From UBA2365 sp964594045 (GTDB taxonomy: Bacteria; Bacteroidota; Bacteroidia; Chitinophagales; Saprospiraceae): a DNA stretch of 64,000 nucleotides. Positions 25,765 through 34,804 of the stretch are shown in pieces. The notes below the pieces were generated by a model that was not told the origin of the DNA, did not search any database, and was given only the letters and a program-made list of their open reading frames with translations. A program made the translations under genes and the position numbers. Positions within the stretch are counted from its first letter, which is position 1; each line of letters begins with the position of its first letter. The DNA lies in assembly GCA_964594045.1 (NCBI GenBank), contig CAZQKR010000013.1, forward strand, positions 34,786-98,785. The letters are read 5' to 3'.

Positions 25765-27681
25765 ATGAATCCTGCTTACAAATTGATGATCATTGCCTGG
25801 GTATTGGTTGCCGTCTGGGTGGTTATTGTAATTTTTACTAACAGAAAAGTGCACCCCAAAGCGCTCTTTGCCCTGTTTATGGTGGAATTGTGGGAACGCT
25901 TCAGCTACTATGGTATGAGGGCGATACTGATCCTTTATATGACTTCTGAGCTAATGCGTGGAGGTTTTGGATTTGATGATGCCAAAGCGTACGGTATCTA
26001 TGCCGCCTATGGAGCATTGGTTTACATGACAATGCTGGTCGGAGGCTTTTTTGCCGACAAGGTGATGGGTTTCAGAAAAGCGATCATCTGGGGCGCATTG
26101 CTCATGGCCTCTGCTCAATTCACTCTTTTCCTGAATAATCAAACATTGTTCTACATCGGCCTGGCTTTTTTGGTGATCGGAAATGGTTTCTTCAAGCCAA
26201 ATATTTCCAGCATGATCGGTAAATTTTATCCTGACGGGGATCCAAGAAGAGATGGCGCTTTTTCCCTGTTTTACATGGGCATCAACATCGGTGCCTTCTT
26301 ATCCCCGCTGACCTGCGGCACGATCGGTGAAATTGAAGGTTGGCAATATGGCTTCCTGACTGCGGGCATCGGCATGTTGATCGGCTTCCTTCTTTTCCTA
26401 TGGGCAAGAGGCAAAGGCTATTTTGAAGACAAGGGATTGCCTCCGGAAAATGCAATACAATTCAAAATGTTTGGTATTAACGGCAAATATATTCCCTATA
26501 TTTTTACAGCGGTTATGATCCCGCTGGCATGGCTGTTGATCATTCAAAACGATGTAGTGGATATTATCCTTGCAGTGATCGCTGCAGGCGTGATCGGTTA
26601 CTTCCTGTTTATCATTGCACCTTCTTATGAAAAGGCCCAAAAGCAACGGATTTGGGTGATCATTATGCTGCTGATCTTCACCACGATTTTCTGGACATTT
26701 TTTGAGCTGGCCGGAAGTGCAATGAACCTCTTTACCGAAAGGAATGTAAACAAAAACTTTATGGGAGCTGAATTGACGACCACATTCTTTCAGTCGGTAA
26801 ATCCACTCTTCATCATTTTATTTGCTCCGCTGTTCTCGTGGATCTGGATCAAGCTGGCCAAATCCGGAAAGGAACCACCAGCGCCTTACAAATTCGGATT
26901 CGGTCTGATCATGCTGGGAGCCGGTTTTTTGGTGCTCAATCTCGGTAAATCCGGTGCGATGCTTGGGTTGGTTCCTGCGTTTTTCCTGATATTTTTGTAT
27001 TTGCTTCATACTTTGGGCGAACTATCACTTTCGCCGGTTGGATTGTCCCTCGTGACTAAATTATCGCCTCCAAAAATTGTCGGCTTGCTGATGGGCGTTT
27101 GGTTCCTTTCTTCTTCCATTGCACATCAGGCCGGTAAACACATTGCCAAACTGACCTCCATCGACGAAGCAAAAATTGTGGCTGAAGGTACTGTTCAGGA
27201 TAAGCTCTCAGACGATGTGCTTAAATCGGCGCTTAAGGAAAATGCGTTCGCTGATCAATTGAAGGAGCAAACTCTGGAACAGGCTCTGGCCAATGAAACA
27301 TTTGTAAATGATCTTAACAGTAAAGCAGGTAGCCAAAGCTACTACCTCGCTAAAATTCAGGTGGCTGAGGTCGCAGAAAAAGCAAATGAATTGAAAAGTC
27401 AAAAAGCAAAAGATAAAATGCTGGAAAGCAGTTATGTGGAATTTTTATCTAAATCAACGGATTATGCTGATCCAGCCAATGTAAAAGTTCTACCCAAAGC
27501 AGATGCAGAAAAAATCTGGAATGAAAGCCTTACTGGTGAGGTGATCAGCCATCTCAGATATGATTCACTTTCATTGGGTCTGGGCGTTTTCCGTAAACTG
27601 GGCTTGTTTGCAATCGCATGCGGTGCGTTTTTATTCCTGCTGGGTCCGGTTGTGTCCAGGTGGATGCACGGGATCAAGTAA
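25765..27681 (+). CDS. POT-family proton:peptide symporter with extra domain
   Basis: A 638-residue protein. The proton-coupling motif ELWERFSYYGMRAILILYM marks a proton-dependent oligopeptide transporter, and the second family motif GNGFFKPNISSMIG follows. Between the last two helices (about residues 465-600) is an insertion of roughly 135 charged residues, rich in Ala, Glu, Lys and Asp, from ASIDEAKIVAEGTV-like sequence to NESLTGEV. This is far longer than the loops of E. coli DtpA-type carriers. It should import di- or tripeptides. Ends at the bidirectional terminator at 27770. Confidence 0.9.
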   Translation: MNPAYKLMIIAWVLVAVWVVIVIFTNRKVHPKALFALFMVELWERFSYYGMRAILILYMTSELMRGGFGFDDAKAYGIYAAYGALVYMTMLVGGFFADKVMGFRKAIIWGALLMASAQFTLFLNNQTLFYIGLAFLVIGNGFFKPNISSMIGKFYPDGDPRRDGAFSLFYMGINIGAFLSPLTCGTIGEIEGWQYGFLTAGIGMLIGFLLFLWARGKGYFEDKGLPPENAIQFKMFGINGKYIPYIFTAVMIPLAWLLIIQNDVVDIILAVIAAGVIGYFLFIIAPSYEKAQKQRIWVIIMLLIFTTIFWTFFELAGSAMNLFTERNVNKNFMGAELTTTFFQSVNPLFIILFAPLFSWIWIKLAKSGKEPPAPYKFGFGLIMLGAGFLVLNLGKSGAMLGLVPAFFLIFLYLLHTLGELSLSPVGLSLVTKLSPPKIVGLLMGVWFLSSSIAHQAGKHIAKLTSIDEAKIVAEGTVQDKLSDDVLKSALKENAFADQLKEQTLEQALANETFVNDLNSKAGSQSYYLAKIQVAEVAEKANELKSQKAKDKMLESSYVEFLSKSTDYADPANVKVLPKADAEKIWNESLTGEVISHLRYDSLSLGLGVFRKLGLFAIACGAFLFLLGPVVSRWMHGIK

Positions 27682-27769
27682 AACAAAACAGGTCATCATT
27701 ATTTCGCAGGGTTATCTCTGCCTTTAATTGAATAACCTTCTGTTAAATAAAAGGGCGATATAAAAAAAG

Positions 27770-27793
27770 AAAGCCTCCGAATCCGGAGGCTTT
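27770..27793. terminator. Bidirectional rho-independent terminator
   Basis: AAAGCCTCCG-AA-TCCGGAGGCTTT-type perfect hairpin (10-bp stem counting the A/T ends), preceded by A-rich and followed by T-containing sequence. It sits between the convergent POT and M16 genes and should end both transcripts. Confidence 0.85.
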
Positions 27794-27814
27794 CCTATAG
27801 GTAACAAACCGGGT

Positions 27815-29893
27815 TTATTCGATGTTGAAAGCGCTGTTATCCAATCCGGTGTTGATCTGGATTGTACTCACCTTCATTTCAAAATTCTGTGGTCCGGCCT
27901 GCTGTTTTATGCTATAAGGAAATTTAATACCATTTACTTCCCTGTAATCTGAATAATTGGTCACTATGGTGATCACACCCATCGGTGTTTCCTGGGACAT
28001 TTCAGACCTGAGCTTCAGACCTGTCTCCACACAATAGAACTCACTGCTTACTTTTCCGGTCGGGCCGGTAAGTTTGATCCTGTATGTGTCCTTTCCATCA
28101 GGTTTTTCAATACCTGTCAATTCAACTGTATAACCAAGTTGATCATAATTTAGTTCCGGGAATAATGCAGCCTGCAATTCCAGTTCTTTCAGATCGTCTC
28201 CCGTGACTTCCTGCTTTTGACCCATTGAGGAGACCATTCCTCGTTTTCCGTCAAAAATTTGCTCCTGGAAGATGTTTCCACCCATGCTCATCGCATTGTA
28301 GAACATGTTAGGTGACTTCTGCTTGGTTTGCATATCAAGCGTCATACCCTGAACGCTCGCTGTCATAAAGGTGATCACATCACGGACTTCATTGAGTTTT
28401 TCAGCACCTCCAAGCGCATCCACGTATTTTGAAATGACTGACTGTGCAGTGATCTCTCCTGAAACTGCCTTGGGGGCTTCAGCCGGACGTCCAAAAGCAT
28501 CGTAAAGTTCGATTTCTCCCTTAGGATTGAAAACCCTGAGTTTTTCAAGTACTTCATCCTGATTTCCAGCCACAACGATGATGGCATTTTTAGGCTTCAG
28601 ATATTTGGCTGCCATTTCCTGAACATCAGCAACAGTCACTGCATTCAGTCTTTCAAGATAAGTTGCATAATAGTTTTCCGGCAGATTATAACGTTTGACA
28701 TTGAGTGCAAAATTGGCGATCGTTCTGGGACTTTCCAAAGCACGCGCAAAGCTTCCGCTCATGAAATTCTTGACCATCTGCAGGCTTTCTTCATCCACCG
28801 GTTCGTCTATCAATCGCTGCATTTCCCTGAAAATTTCATTGACGGTTGAATCCGTTACCATACTTCTTACTTCGGCACTGGCAACAAAATTGCCTACAAG
28901 TTTATCTGAGGAAATGGACGAGCCTGCACCGTAGGTATAGCCTTTGTCTTCCCGCAGGTTTTGCATCAGCCTGCCTGAGAAAACACCGCCTCCAAGGATG
29001 GAATTCATTACACTTGCCTTAACCGCATCGGGATTTCCCGGTGTAAACTCCAATGGATAGGTCACAAAAACAGCGGATTGCACCGCACCACTCCTGTTTG
29101 CAAAAGCGACCCTGTTGTGGGAAGGCATTCTGGGATCATCATATTTGTGTGTTGGCACTTTGCCTTTTTTCCATTTTCCAAAATATTTTTTAGCAAGTGT
29201 TTTGGCTTCATTGACCGTTATATCACCAACGACCACCAGATATGCAGCATTTGGTTTGAAATAGGTGTTGTAATAATTTTTAAGATGGTCAATTGTGATC
29301 TTATCCAGAGTTTCTGCCGTCAAGACTTCTCCATACGGATGGTCGGATCCGTACATTGCCGCACTCTGAACATTTCCTGCAATAAAGTTAGCGTCATTCC
29401 TGCTGGCTTCCAATCCTGATTTTGACTGAGTGATATTCTTTTTCAGCTGTTCTTCAGGAAAAGTAGGATTCAGTAAAACATCAGACATCAGATCCAGTAA
29501 TTTATCCTGATGTCTTTTCAGTGATGAGGCAAAAATGCCGGTTGAATAGGTGGTGAGATTGGCACCGATAAAATCGATCTCCTCATCCAGCTGTTGCTTG
29601 CTCCGGTTTTTTGTGCCTTCACGCATCAGTGAACCGGCGAGATCAACGTAGCCTTTTGCATCTTTTTCAAGAACAGGATCCACATCGAGTGTGATCTGAA
29701 ATGATACGACGGGAACTTTGTGGTTTTCAACCACGATCACCTGCAGTCCGTTGGAAAGTTTGAAAGACTGAAAATCTCCAAGCTGTATAACGGGTGCCGG
29801 TCCGGGTTGTGGACGCTGACTGCGGTCAAGTTGAGCCGTTATGGACACTGTAAAAGCCAGGCTCATTAATAGAAATGCAAAAATATTTTTCAT
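27815..29893 (-). CDS. M16-type peptidase-like protein lacking the zinc site, with C-terminal extension
   Basis: A 692-residue exported protein (signal about 1-20, ending SITAQ). Residues ~40-460 show the two-lobed M16 fold (FKLSNGLQVIVVENHKVPVV). Where active members have HxxEH, this one reads GYVDLAGSLMREGT (82-94), so all three residues are replaced (D84, G87, S88); it cannot bind zinc there. The C-terminal part (about 470-692, SVISKYVDALGGAEKLNEV) looks like a separate beta-rich domain of the outer-membrane lipoprotein-carrier type. It lies 120 bases after the active M16 gene, and the two likely form a heterodimer as in bacterial and mitochondrial M16 pairs. Confidence 0.88.
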   Translation of the reverse strand: MKNIFAFLLMSLAFTVSITAQLDRSQRPQPGPAPVIQLGDFQSFKLSNGLQVIVVENHKVPVVSFQITLDVDPVLEKDAKGYVDLAGSLMREGTKNRSKQQLDEEIDFIGANLTTYSTGIFASSLKRHQDKLLDLMSDVLLNPTFPEEQLKKNITQSKSGLEASRNDANFIAGNVQSAAMYGSDHPYGEVLTAETLDKITIDHLKNYYNTYFKPNAAYLVVVGDITVNEAKTLAKKYFGKWKKGKVPTHKYDDPRMPSHNRVAFANRSGAVQSAVFVTYPLEFTPGNPDAVKASVMNSILGGGVFSGRLMQNLREDKGYTYGAGSSISSDKLVGNFVASAEVRSMVTDSTVNEIFREMQRLIDEPVDEESLQMVKNFMSGSFARALESPRTIANFALNVKRYNLPENYYATYLERLNAVTVADVQEMAAKYLKPKNAIIVVAGNQDEVLEKLRVFNPKGEIELYDAFGRPAEAPKAVSGEITAQSVISKYVDALGGAEKLNEVRDVITFMTASVQGMTLDMQTKQKSPNMFYNAMSMGGNIFQEQIFDGKRGMVSSMGQKQEVTGDDLKELELQAALFPELNYDQLGYTVELTGIEKPDGKDTYRIKLTGPTGKVSSEFYCVETGLKLRSEMSQETPMGVITIVTNYSDYREVNGIKFPYSIKQQAGPQNFEMKVSTIQINTGLDNSAFNIE

Positions 29894-30013
29894 GTGTATG
29901 TTTTTTTGTGTTTTTCTTTGGCCATCCGGTATCCTCGCTCAAATAAACTGTCAGCTTTATTCTGATCTTAAGTCTCTTAGCAGAACCCTGAAAGGCTGTT
30001 GATAAAATATTTG

Positions 30014-31345
30014 TTAGTTTGCCTTTGGCATATAATACAATACTACTCTTGCGTCCTTATTAAGATACTCTCTAGCCACACGTTGAATATCTTCTCTGGT
30101 AACTGCCTGATATTTAGCAAATTGCTTGTTGATCATTCCGGCATCCTTATACATTGTATAATAATTGGCCAATGAGCTTGCCCTGCTGGAAATGGAGGTA
30201 TTGCCATTGACCAGGTCACTTTCTTTCTGGTTCAGCAATTTTTGATATTCCTTTTCGGAAATCAATTCATTTCTGACTTTATCCAATTCAGCTTCAACGC
30301 CTTGTTCAAGAACTTCCGGTTCGACGCCCATGTTTGGAATTCCAAATACAATTTTCAATCCCTGATCTTCCAGTGCAAGCGGAATCGCCTGAACAGTCAG
30401 GGCAGTCTGTTCTTCATCCACCAGTTTTTTGTACATCCGGCTGCTTTGTCCGTCAGACAACAATGTGCTCAGCATGTCCATGGCATAATAATCCCGGGAC
30501 CCGACCGGAGGCAGTGGATAAGCATGTATGATCGCCGGGAGTTGGATATTGTCAGTGAAAGTATCTCTGATCTCAGCTGTTCTCCTGGGCTCAGTGATGT
30601 TGGGCCTCACGATTTTTTTACTGCTTGAAGGTATATCCCCAAAATATTTTTTGACAAGGTCACGGGTTTTAGCCAAATCGATATCACCGGCAATCACGAG
30701 GACGGCATTATTCGGCACATAATACATGTCGTGAAACGCCTGAATGTCCTCCTGTGTCGCACTTCTGATGTGTTCGTCCATTCCGATGACATCTGATTTG
30801 TATGGATGTTGTCTGTAAGCCCTTTTGAGGGTCTCACTGAGTAAGCGTCCGTATGGACGATTATCCCTGGTTTGTTTCATTTCTTCAGTGACCACGCTTT
30901 TTTGTGTGGCAATGCCCACAGAGTCGATCACCAGATGGAGCAATCTTTCGGATTCCAGCCACAACCCCAGTTCCAATTGATTTGAGGGTAAATAGACATA
31001 GTAATTGGTGATATCAAAACTCGTCCAGGCATTGAGCTCTCCACCTGCTTTTTCAACGATTTCGGAAAACTCACCTCTGCCGATGTTTTTGGAACCTTCG
31101 AACATCAGGTGTTCAAAAAAATGTGCAAAACCGGTCCTTCCGGCATAATCGTTTTTTGCGCCAACATGGTACATGATGTTGACCACCACATTTGGTGTAG
31201 TATTGTCCTGATGCAGAATAACATGCAGACCGTTGTCCAGCTTGAATTCCGTAAACTCAATATTCGTTCCCTGTCCGAAGCCGGAAAAGGAAAGTATTGT
31301 CCCGAATAAAAAGCTGAATAGAAAATTGAGATTCATTTTTTTCAT
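30014..31345 (-). CDS. M16 zinc peptidase, catalytic subunit
   Basis: A 443-residue exported protein starting MKKMNLNFLFSFLF (signal about 1-25); an in-frame ATG ten codons upstream is less likely because it would bury the signal. The zinc motif HFFEH is at 75-79, and the third ligand, a Glu, is E155 in VVTEEMKQ, the spacing expected for M16. The remainder contains the second M16 lobe. It should degrade peptides in the periplasm. Transcribed ahead of the zinc-less partner; only this subunit has the catalytic residues. Confidence 0.92.
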   Translation of the reverse strand: MKKMNLNFLFSFLFGTILSFSGFGQGTNIEFTEFKLDNGLHVILHQDNTTPNVVVNIMYHVGAKNDYAGRTGFAHFFEHLMFEGSKNIGRGEFSEIVEKAGGELNAWTSFDITNYYVYLPSNQLELGLWLESERLLHLVIDSVGIATQKSVVTEEMKQTRDNRPYGRLLSETLKRAYRQHPYKSDVIGMDEHIRSATQEDIQAFHDMYYVPNNAVLVIAGDIDLAKTRDLVKKYFGDIPSSSKKIVRPNITEPRRTAEIRDTFTDNIQLPAIIHAYPLPPVGSRDYYAMDMLSTLLSDGQSSRMYKKLVDEEQTALTVQAIPLALEDQGLKIVFGIPNMGVEPEVLEQGVEAELDKVRNELISEKEYQKLLNQKESDLVNGNTSISSRASSLANYYTMYKDAGMINKQFAKYQAVTREDIQRVAREYLNKDARVVLYYMPKAN

Positions 31346-31823
31346 ATTTGTGTTATTAAGTTTTAACAGAATCATGATTTACTCAATTCAGGCAGGAAAC
31401 CATGCAAAAACGTTCTTTGTTATAAGCACATTTGTATTTTTCCCTGTTAAAAATGAGGTAATCAAATTGGTTAACAAATAAATTAAAGATAGGATTATAA
31501 TTTTATGATGATCGTGTTCAATTTCAACGCAAATTTTGGCTTTACAGTTCGCAAAAATACAGGAAATCGGAAAACTCAGAAATTAAATAGACATAACGTC
31601 AAAATTATTCTATGAATTGTAGATTTTAGTGGCCGGGTGTATGACTGGATCTGCAGAATTTATGGCCCACAGGCTTTGTTTATCTCAAAGTACTGATTTT
31701 ATACTGAAAAACCATATGGACAAATGACCTTGAAAGATGGTTGTCCATATGGATTTTCAAAAACAGTGCGAAACATCCGGATGTTAAAACAGCGTTTACC
31801 GGTTTTTTGTGATCAAAAAATAA
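31346..31823. other. Intergenic with a terminator hairpin
   Basis: About 480 bases. A long hairpin at 31706-31758 ends the helicase transcript. A CAAAAATA motif (minus-strand TATTTTTG) near 31552 could be the -7 box of the M16 operon, with a long leader. Nothing else is seen. Confidence 0.45.
31706..31758 (-). terminator. Long hairpin terminator of the DEAD-box helicase gene
   Basis: Arms GAAAAACCATATGGACAA (31706-31723) and TTGTCCATATGGATTTTC (31741-31758) pair in 17 of 18 positions around a 17-base loop. On the minus strand the hairpin is 65 bases after the helicase stop, and its descending arm ends in GGTTTTTC. Low GC in the outer stem makes efficiency uncertain. CCATATGG is itself palindromic, so a protein-binding site is also possible. 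Confidence 0.6.
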
Positions 31824-33047
31824 TTATCCTGCTACGCGTGAACCCTTGCGCTTTTGCCAACCGAAGCGTTTATTGGTTTTTTTCTTTTCAGGAATTGGCA
31901 TCCGGGTAACGACCGCCTGCTCTGCAATGAACGGATGAGAATGGCTTACCGGAATTTTTAAACCGATCAGTTTCTCGATATCACGGAGATCATTGCGTTC
32001 CTCAGCATCACAAAATGCAATTGCGACTCCCGATTTTCCTGCCCTTCCCGTCCTGCCGATCCGGTGAACGTAAGTCTCCGGAATATTCGGTAGATCGTAA
32101 TTGAAAACATGCGATAATTCATCGATGTCAATTCCCCTTGCTGCGATATCCGTTGCCACCAAAACCTGGAGTTTGCCGGTTTTGAAATTGTTCAGGGCCA
32201 ACTGTCTGGCCGTCTGGCTTTTATTTCCGTGTATGGCCGCTGCCTGAATATTCTGGTTGACCAATATCTTCGCAACCTTGTCCGCACCGTGCTTGGTCCT
32301 GGTAAAAACCAGGGCAGTAGGAATTCTGTATTCATCGATCAGATGGATAAGCAGCTTTGCCTTGTCTTGCTTACTCGTGTAGTACACACTTTGTTCAATC
32401 ATTTCTACGGTGGTACTCGGAGGAGTTACTTCCACTTTTGCCGGATTTTTCAGCAGCGATTTGGCCAGGTTTTGGATTTCTGCCGGCATTGTTGCTGAGA
32501 AAAACAGGGTTTGCCTCTTCTGGGGAAGCCGCGAAATTATTTTTTTGACGTCGTGTATAAATCCCATATCCAGCATGCGGTCTGCCTCATCCAGGACAAA
32601 AATCTTCAGTGTTTCCAGTCTGACAAATCCCTGTGCGATCAGGTCAAGCAACCTTCCGGGTGTTGCGATCAACACATCAATACCCTTTTTTAAAGTATTG
32701 GTCTGATTCAATTGAGATACACCTCCAAAAATTGCAGTGTGGCTGATGTTCGTGTATTTTGCATAGGATGAAAAACTTTCATCTATCTGAATCGCAAGCT
32801 CTCTCGTCGGAGTCAGTATCAAAACTTTTATACCACGTAAAGGTTGATCATCTTTTGAAAGCAATTGTATGATGGGAAGAGCAAATGCGGCTGTCTTGCC
32901 GGTGCCTGTCTGAGCGCAACCCTGCAAGTCACGGCCTGCAAGTACATGAGGAATAGCCATTTGTTGAATAGGTGTAGGTGAAGTGTATCCTTCAACTGTC
33001 AATGCACGCATGACAGGTTCGATTAAATTCAAATTGTTAAAAGACAT
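31824..33047 (-). CDS. DEAD-box RNA helicase, RhlE type
   Basis: A 407-residue ATP-dependent RNA helicase. Motifs in order: Q motif SPTPIQQMAIP, Walker A AQTGTGKTAAF, DEAD in VLDEADRMLDMG, SAT in FSATMP, motif V VATDIAARGIDI and motif VI HRIGRTGRAGKSG. A short basic tail (KKKTNKRFGWQKRKGSRVAG) should bind RNA. Such helicases help ribosome assembly and RNA turnover, often in the cold. A -7 box about 110 bases upstream gives it a long 5' leader with a GCCGGC hairpin. Confidence 0.94.
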   Translation of the reverse strand: MSFNNLNLIEPVMRALTVEGYTSPTPIQQMAIPHVLAGRDLQGCAQTGTGKTAAFALPIIQLLSKDDQPLRGIKVLILTPTRELAIQIDESFSSYAKYTNISHTAIFGGVSQLNQTNTLKKGIDVLIATPGRLLDLIAQGFVRLETLKIFVLDEADRMLDMGFIHDVKKIISRLPQKRQTLFFSATMPAEIQNLAKSLLKNPAKVEVTPPSTTVEMIEQSVYYTSKQDKAKLLIHLIDEYRIPTALVFTRTKHGADKVAKILVNQNIQAAAIHGNKSQTARQLALNNFKTGKLQVLVATDIAARGIDIDELSHVFNYDLPNIPETYVHRIGRTGRAGKSGVAIAFCDAEERNDLRDIEKLIGLKIPVSHSHPFIAEQAVVTRMPIPEKKKTNKRFGWQKRKGSRVAG

Positions 33048-33157
33048 TAAATTATTGGTAAAATTAACGCCGGCAAGATGTTGTATTTGCTATGCCGGCA
33101 AATGGTGAGTTAAAAAATCGTGGCTTACAACTTGCCACCAGTTTTGGTAAAACATTG

Positions 33158-33165
33158 CAAAGGTA
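33158..33165 (-). promoter_or_regulatory. -7 box of the helicase gene (TACCTTTG)
   Basis: Minus-strand TACCTTTG, an exact TAnnTTTG match, 110 bases before the helicase ATG. Predicted leader about 100 bases, containing the GCCGGC pair at 33069-33074 and 33094-33099. Confidence 0.5.
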
Positions 33166-33701
33166 AAATTAAAAACCATGAAAGCTAATAATTTTGAGTT
33201 TATCTTGAAATTAAATGTATTTGAAAATCAAATAAATATAGTATTCAACTCATTCTTTTTCATGTTTCATATCAGGAAAAGTCAAGTTTTGACGGGAATT
33301 TTGCGACCTGAACTGTATGGTGATATTGGATGGATTTGGATTACTTTCTGTTGATTTGCTCACTGAAATCCTGCTGTTTCCCAATGAGCTTATTTAATTA
33401 TAACAAATAGAATTCAAGAAAGTTTAAAGATCCAACTGTTGAGTCTGCTCCGAAAAGTCCAATTTGTTGATTTTCAATCGTTTTTTGCCCCAAACCCTAA
33501 AGGGAAACGATTGAAAATCAACAAATTAAAAGTCCCCTTTTAGGGGGATTTAGGGGGCAAAGACTTTTCGGAGAAGACTCAACTGTTAAAAAATCAAAAT
33601 GTCCGTCTTGATCTCTTTTTCAAAGTTCTTTGGATGCAGGTATGCACGGCTGTACTGAGGTATTCATACAGCTTAATGCATTTTTCTTCTGGATTTTTAT
33701 A
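33166..33701. other. Intergenic with a nested palindromic element
   Basis: About 540 bases without a gene. The central 33439-33582 part is a palindromic repeat, annotated separately; the rest is AT-rich and featureless. Confidence 0.45.
33439..33582. repeat. Nested palindromic element with GGGGGATTTAGGGGGC core
   Basis: Outer arms (33439-33459 and 33562-33582) pair in 20 of 21 positions. An inner 20-bp inverted repeat is perfect (AATTTGTTGATTTTCAATCG, 33461-33480, with 33508-33527). Between inner and outer right arms lies AGTCCCCTTTTAGGGGGATT and TAGGGGGC, a sequence type common in Bacteroidota intergenic regions. No reading frame. Probably a non-autonomous repeat of the MITE/REP kind. Confidence 0.7.
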
Positions 33702-33709
33702 TATCTTTG
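33702..33709 (+). promoter_or_regulatory. -7 box (TATCTTTG) of the CBS-domain protein gene
   Basis: An exact TAnnTTTG match 17 bases before the ATG at 33727, giving a leader of about 10 bases. No strong -33 element is seen. Confidence 0.55.
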
Positions 33710-33726
33710 ACCTTTAATCCAGAAAA

Positions 33727-34782
33727 ATGACGCTTCTTTTAATCTATTTGTTTATCGCTTTATTCACGTCTTTTTTATGCTCCATTATGGAGGCTGTATT
33801 ATTGTCCACCCCTGTTTCCTATGTCAAGGCGAAAATCGGTGCAGGTGATAAAAATGCGTCTTCATTCCTGCACCTGAAAGAAGATATTGAAAAGCCCCTG
33901 TCCGCAATTCTATCCCTGAATACCATCGCGCATACGGTCGGTGCAGCCGGTGTCGGCGCACAGGCAACCAAAGTTTTCGGAGAAGCTTATTTTGGACTGG
34001 TATCTGCAGTTTTGACCGTTCTCATCCTGGTTTTAACGGAAATTGTACCCAAGTCAATCGGCGCCAATTACAACAAAGAATTGATGGGTACTGCTGCTGT
34101 TGTGATCAGGGGAATGATCATTGTCATATACCCTTTGGTCTGGGTTTCCGCTATATTGACCAGGGTGCTTGCAAGAAAAGATAAGGGGCTGACTACAAGC
34201 AGGGAAGAGATCTCTGTTTTGGCCAGTATCGGCGTTCAGGAAGGTATATTCGGGGACAAGGAAAACAAGATCCTTCAAAACCTCATGAAACTTAAAAATA
34301 TCAGGATATCTGAGATCATGACCCCCAGAATTGTTGTTGTGGTGGCCAATGAAGAAATGACGCTTCAGGAATTTCTGCAGAACAAGGATTTCCTCCATTT
34401 TTCCAGGATACCGATATACCAGGACAACAGGGACAACATCACAGGTTATATATTCAGAGAAATGGTTTTTGAAAAGCTGGCAGAGGATCAGTTTGACCTT
34501 CGCCTCAAAGATATCAAAAGGCCGATAGTGTCATTTCCCGAACACATCACGCTCTTTAAAGCCTGGGAAAAATTGCTGGAAAAAAAGGAACAGATCTCTC
34601 TTGTCACTGACGAATACGGTGGAATGGACGGTATCGCCACATTGGAAGACATCATCGAGACCCTGCTCGGATTCGAGATCGTAGACGAAAAAGATACGGT
34701 GGATGATATGCAGCAATACGCGATGGACCGCTGGAAGGCTAAGCAGAAAAAATATGAATTGCTGAAAGGTCAGCAGGAATAG
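33727..34782 (+). CDS. CNNM/DUF21 membrane protein with CBS pair
   Basis: A 351-residue protein. DUF21 (about 1-180) has membrane helices and the phrase LSLNTIAHTVGAAGVGAQAT. The CBS pair (about 195-320) starts at RISEIMTPRIVVVV and includes LVTDEYGGMDGIATLEDIIE. The C-terminal CorC/HlyC transporter-associated domain of longer members is absent. Family members (CNNM/CorB-like) move or sense Mg2+ or other divalent cations; the N-T-x-A-x-x-x-G pattern agrees with ion-binding members. The role here is inferred, not shown. Confidence 0.9.
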   Translation: MTLLLIYLFIALFTSFLCSIMEAVLLSTPVSYVKAKIGAGDKNASSFLHLKEDIEKPLSAILSLNTIAHTVGAAGVGAQATKVFGEAYFGLVSAVLTVLILVLTEIVPKSIGANYNKELMGTAAVVIRGMIIVIYPLVWVSAILTRVLARKDKGLTTSREEISVLASIGVQEGIFGDKENKILQNLMKLKNIRISEIMTPRIVVVVANEEMTLQEFLQNKDFLHFSRIPIYQDNRDNITGYIFREMVFEKLAEDQFDLRLKDIKRPIVSFPEHITLFKAWEKLLEKKEQISLVTDEYGGMDGIATLEDIIETLLGFEIVDEKDTVDDMQQYAMDRWKAKQKKYELLKGQQE

Positions 34783-34804
34783 CAGGCAGCCTTTTCCGAT
34801 TTTG

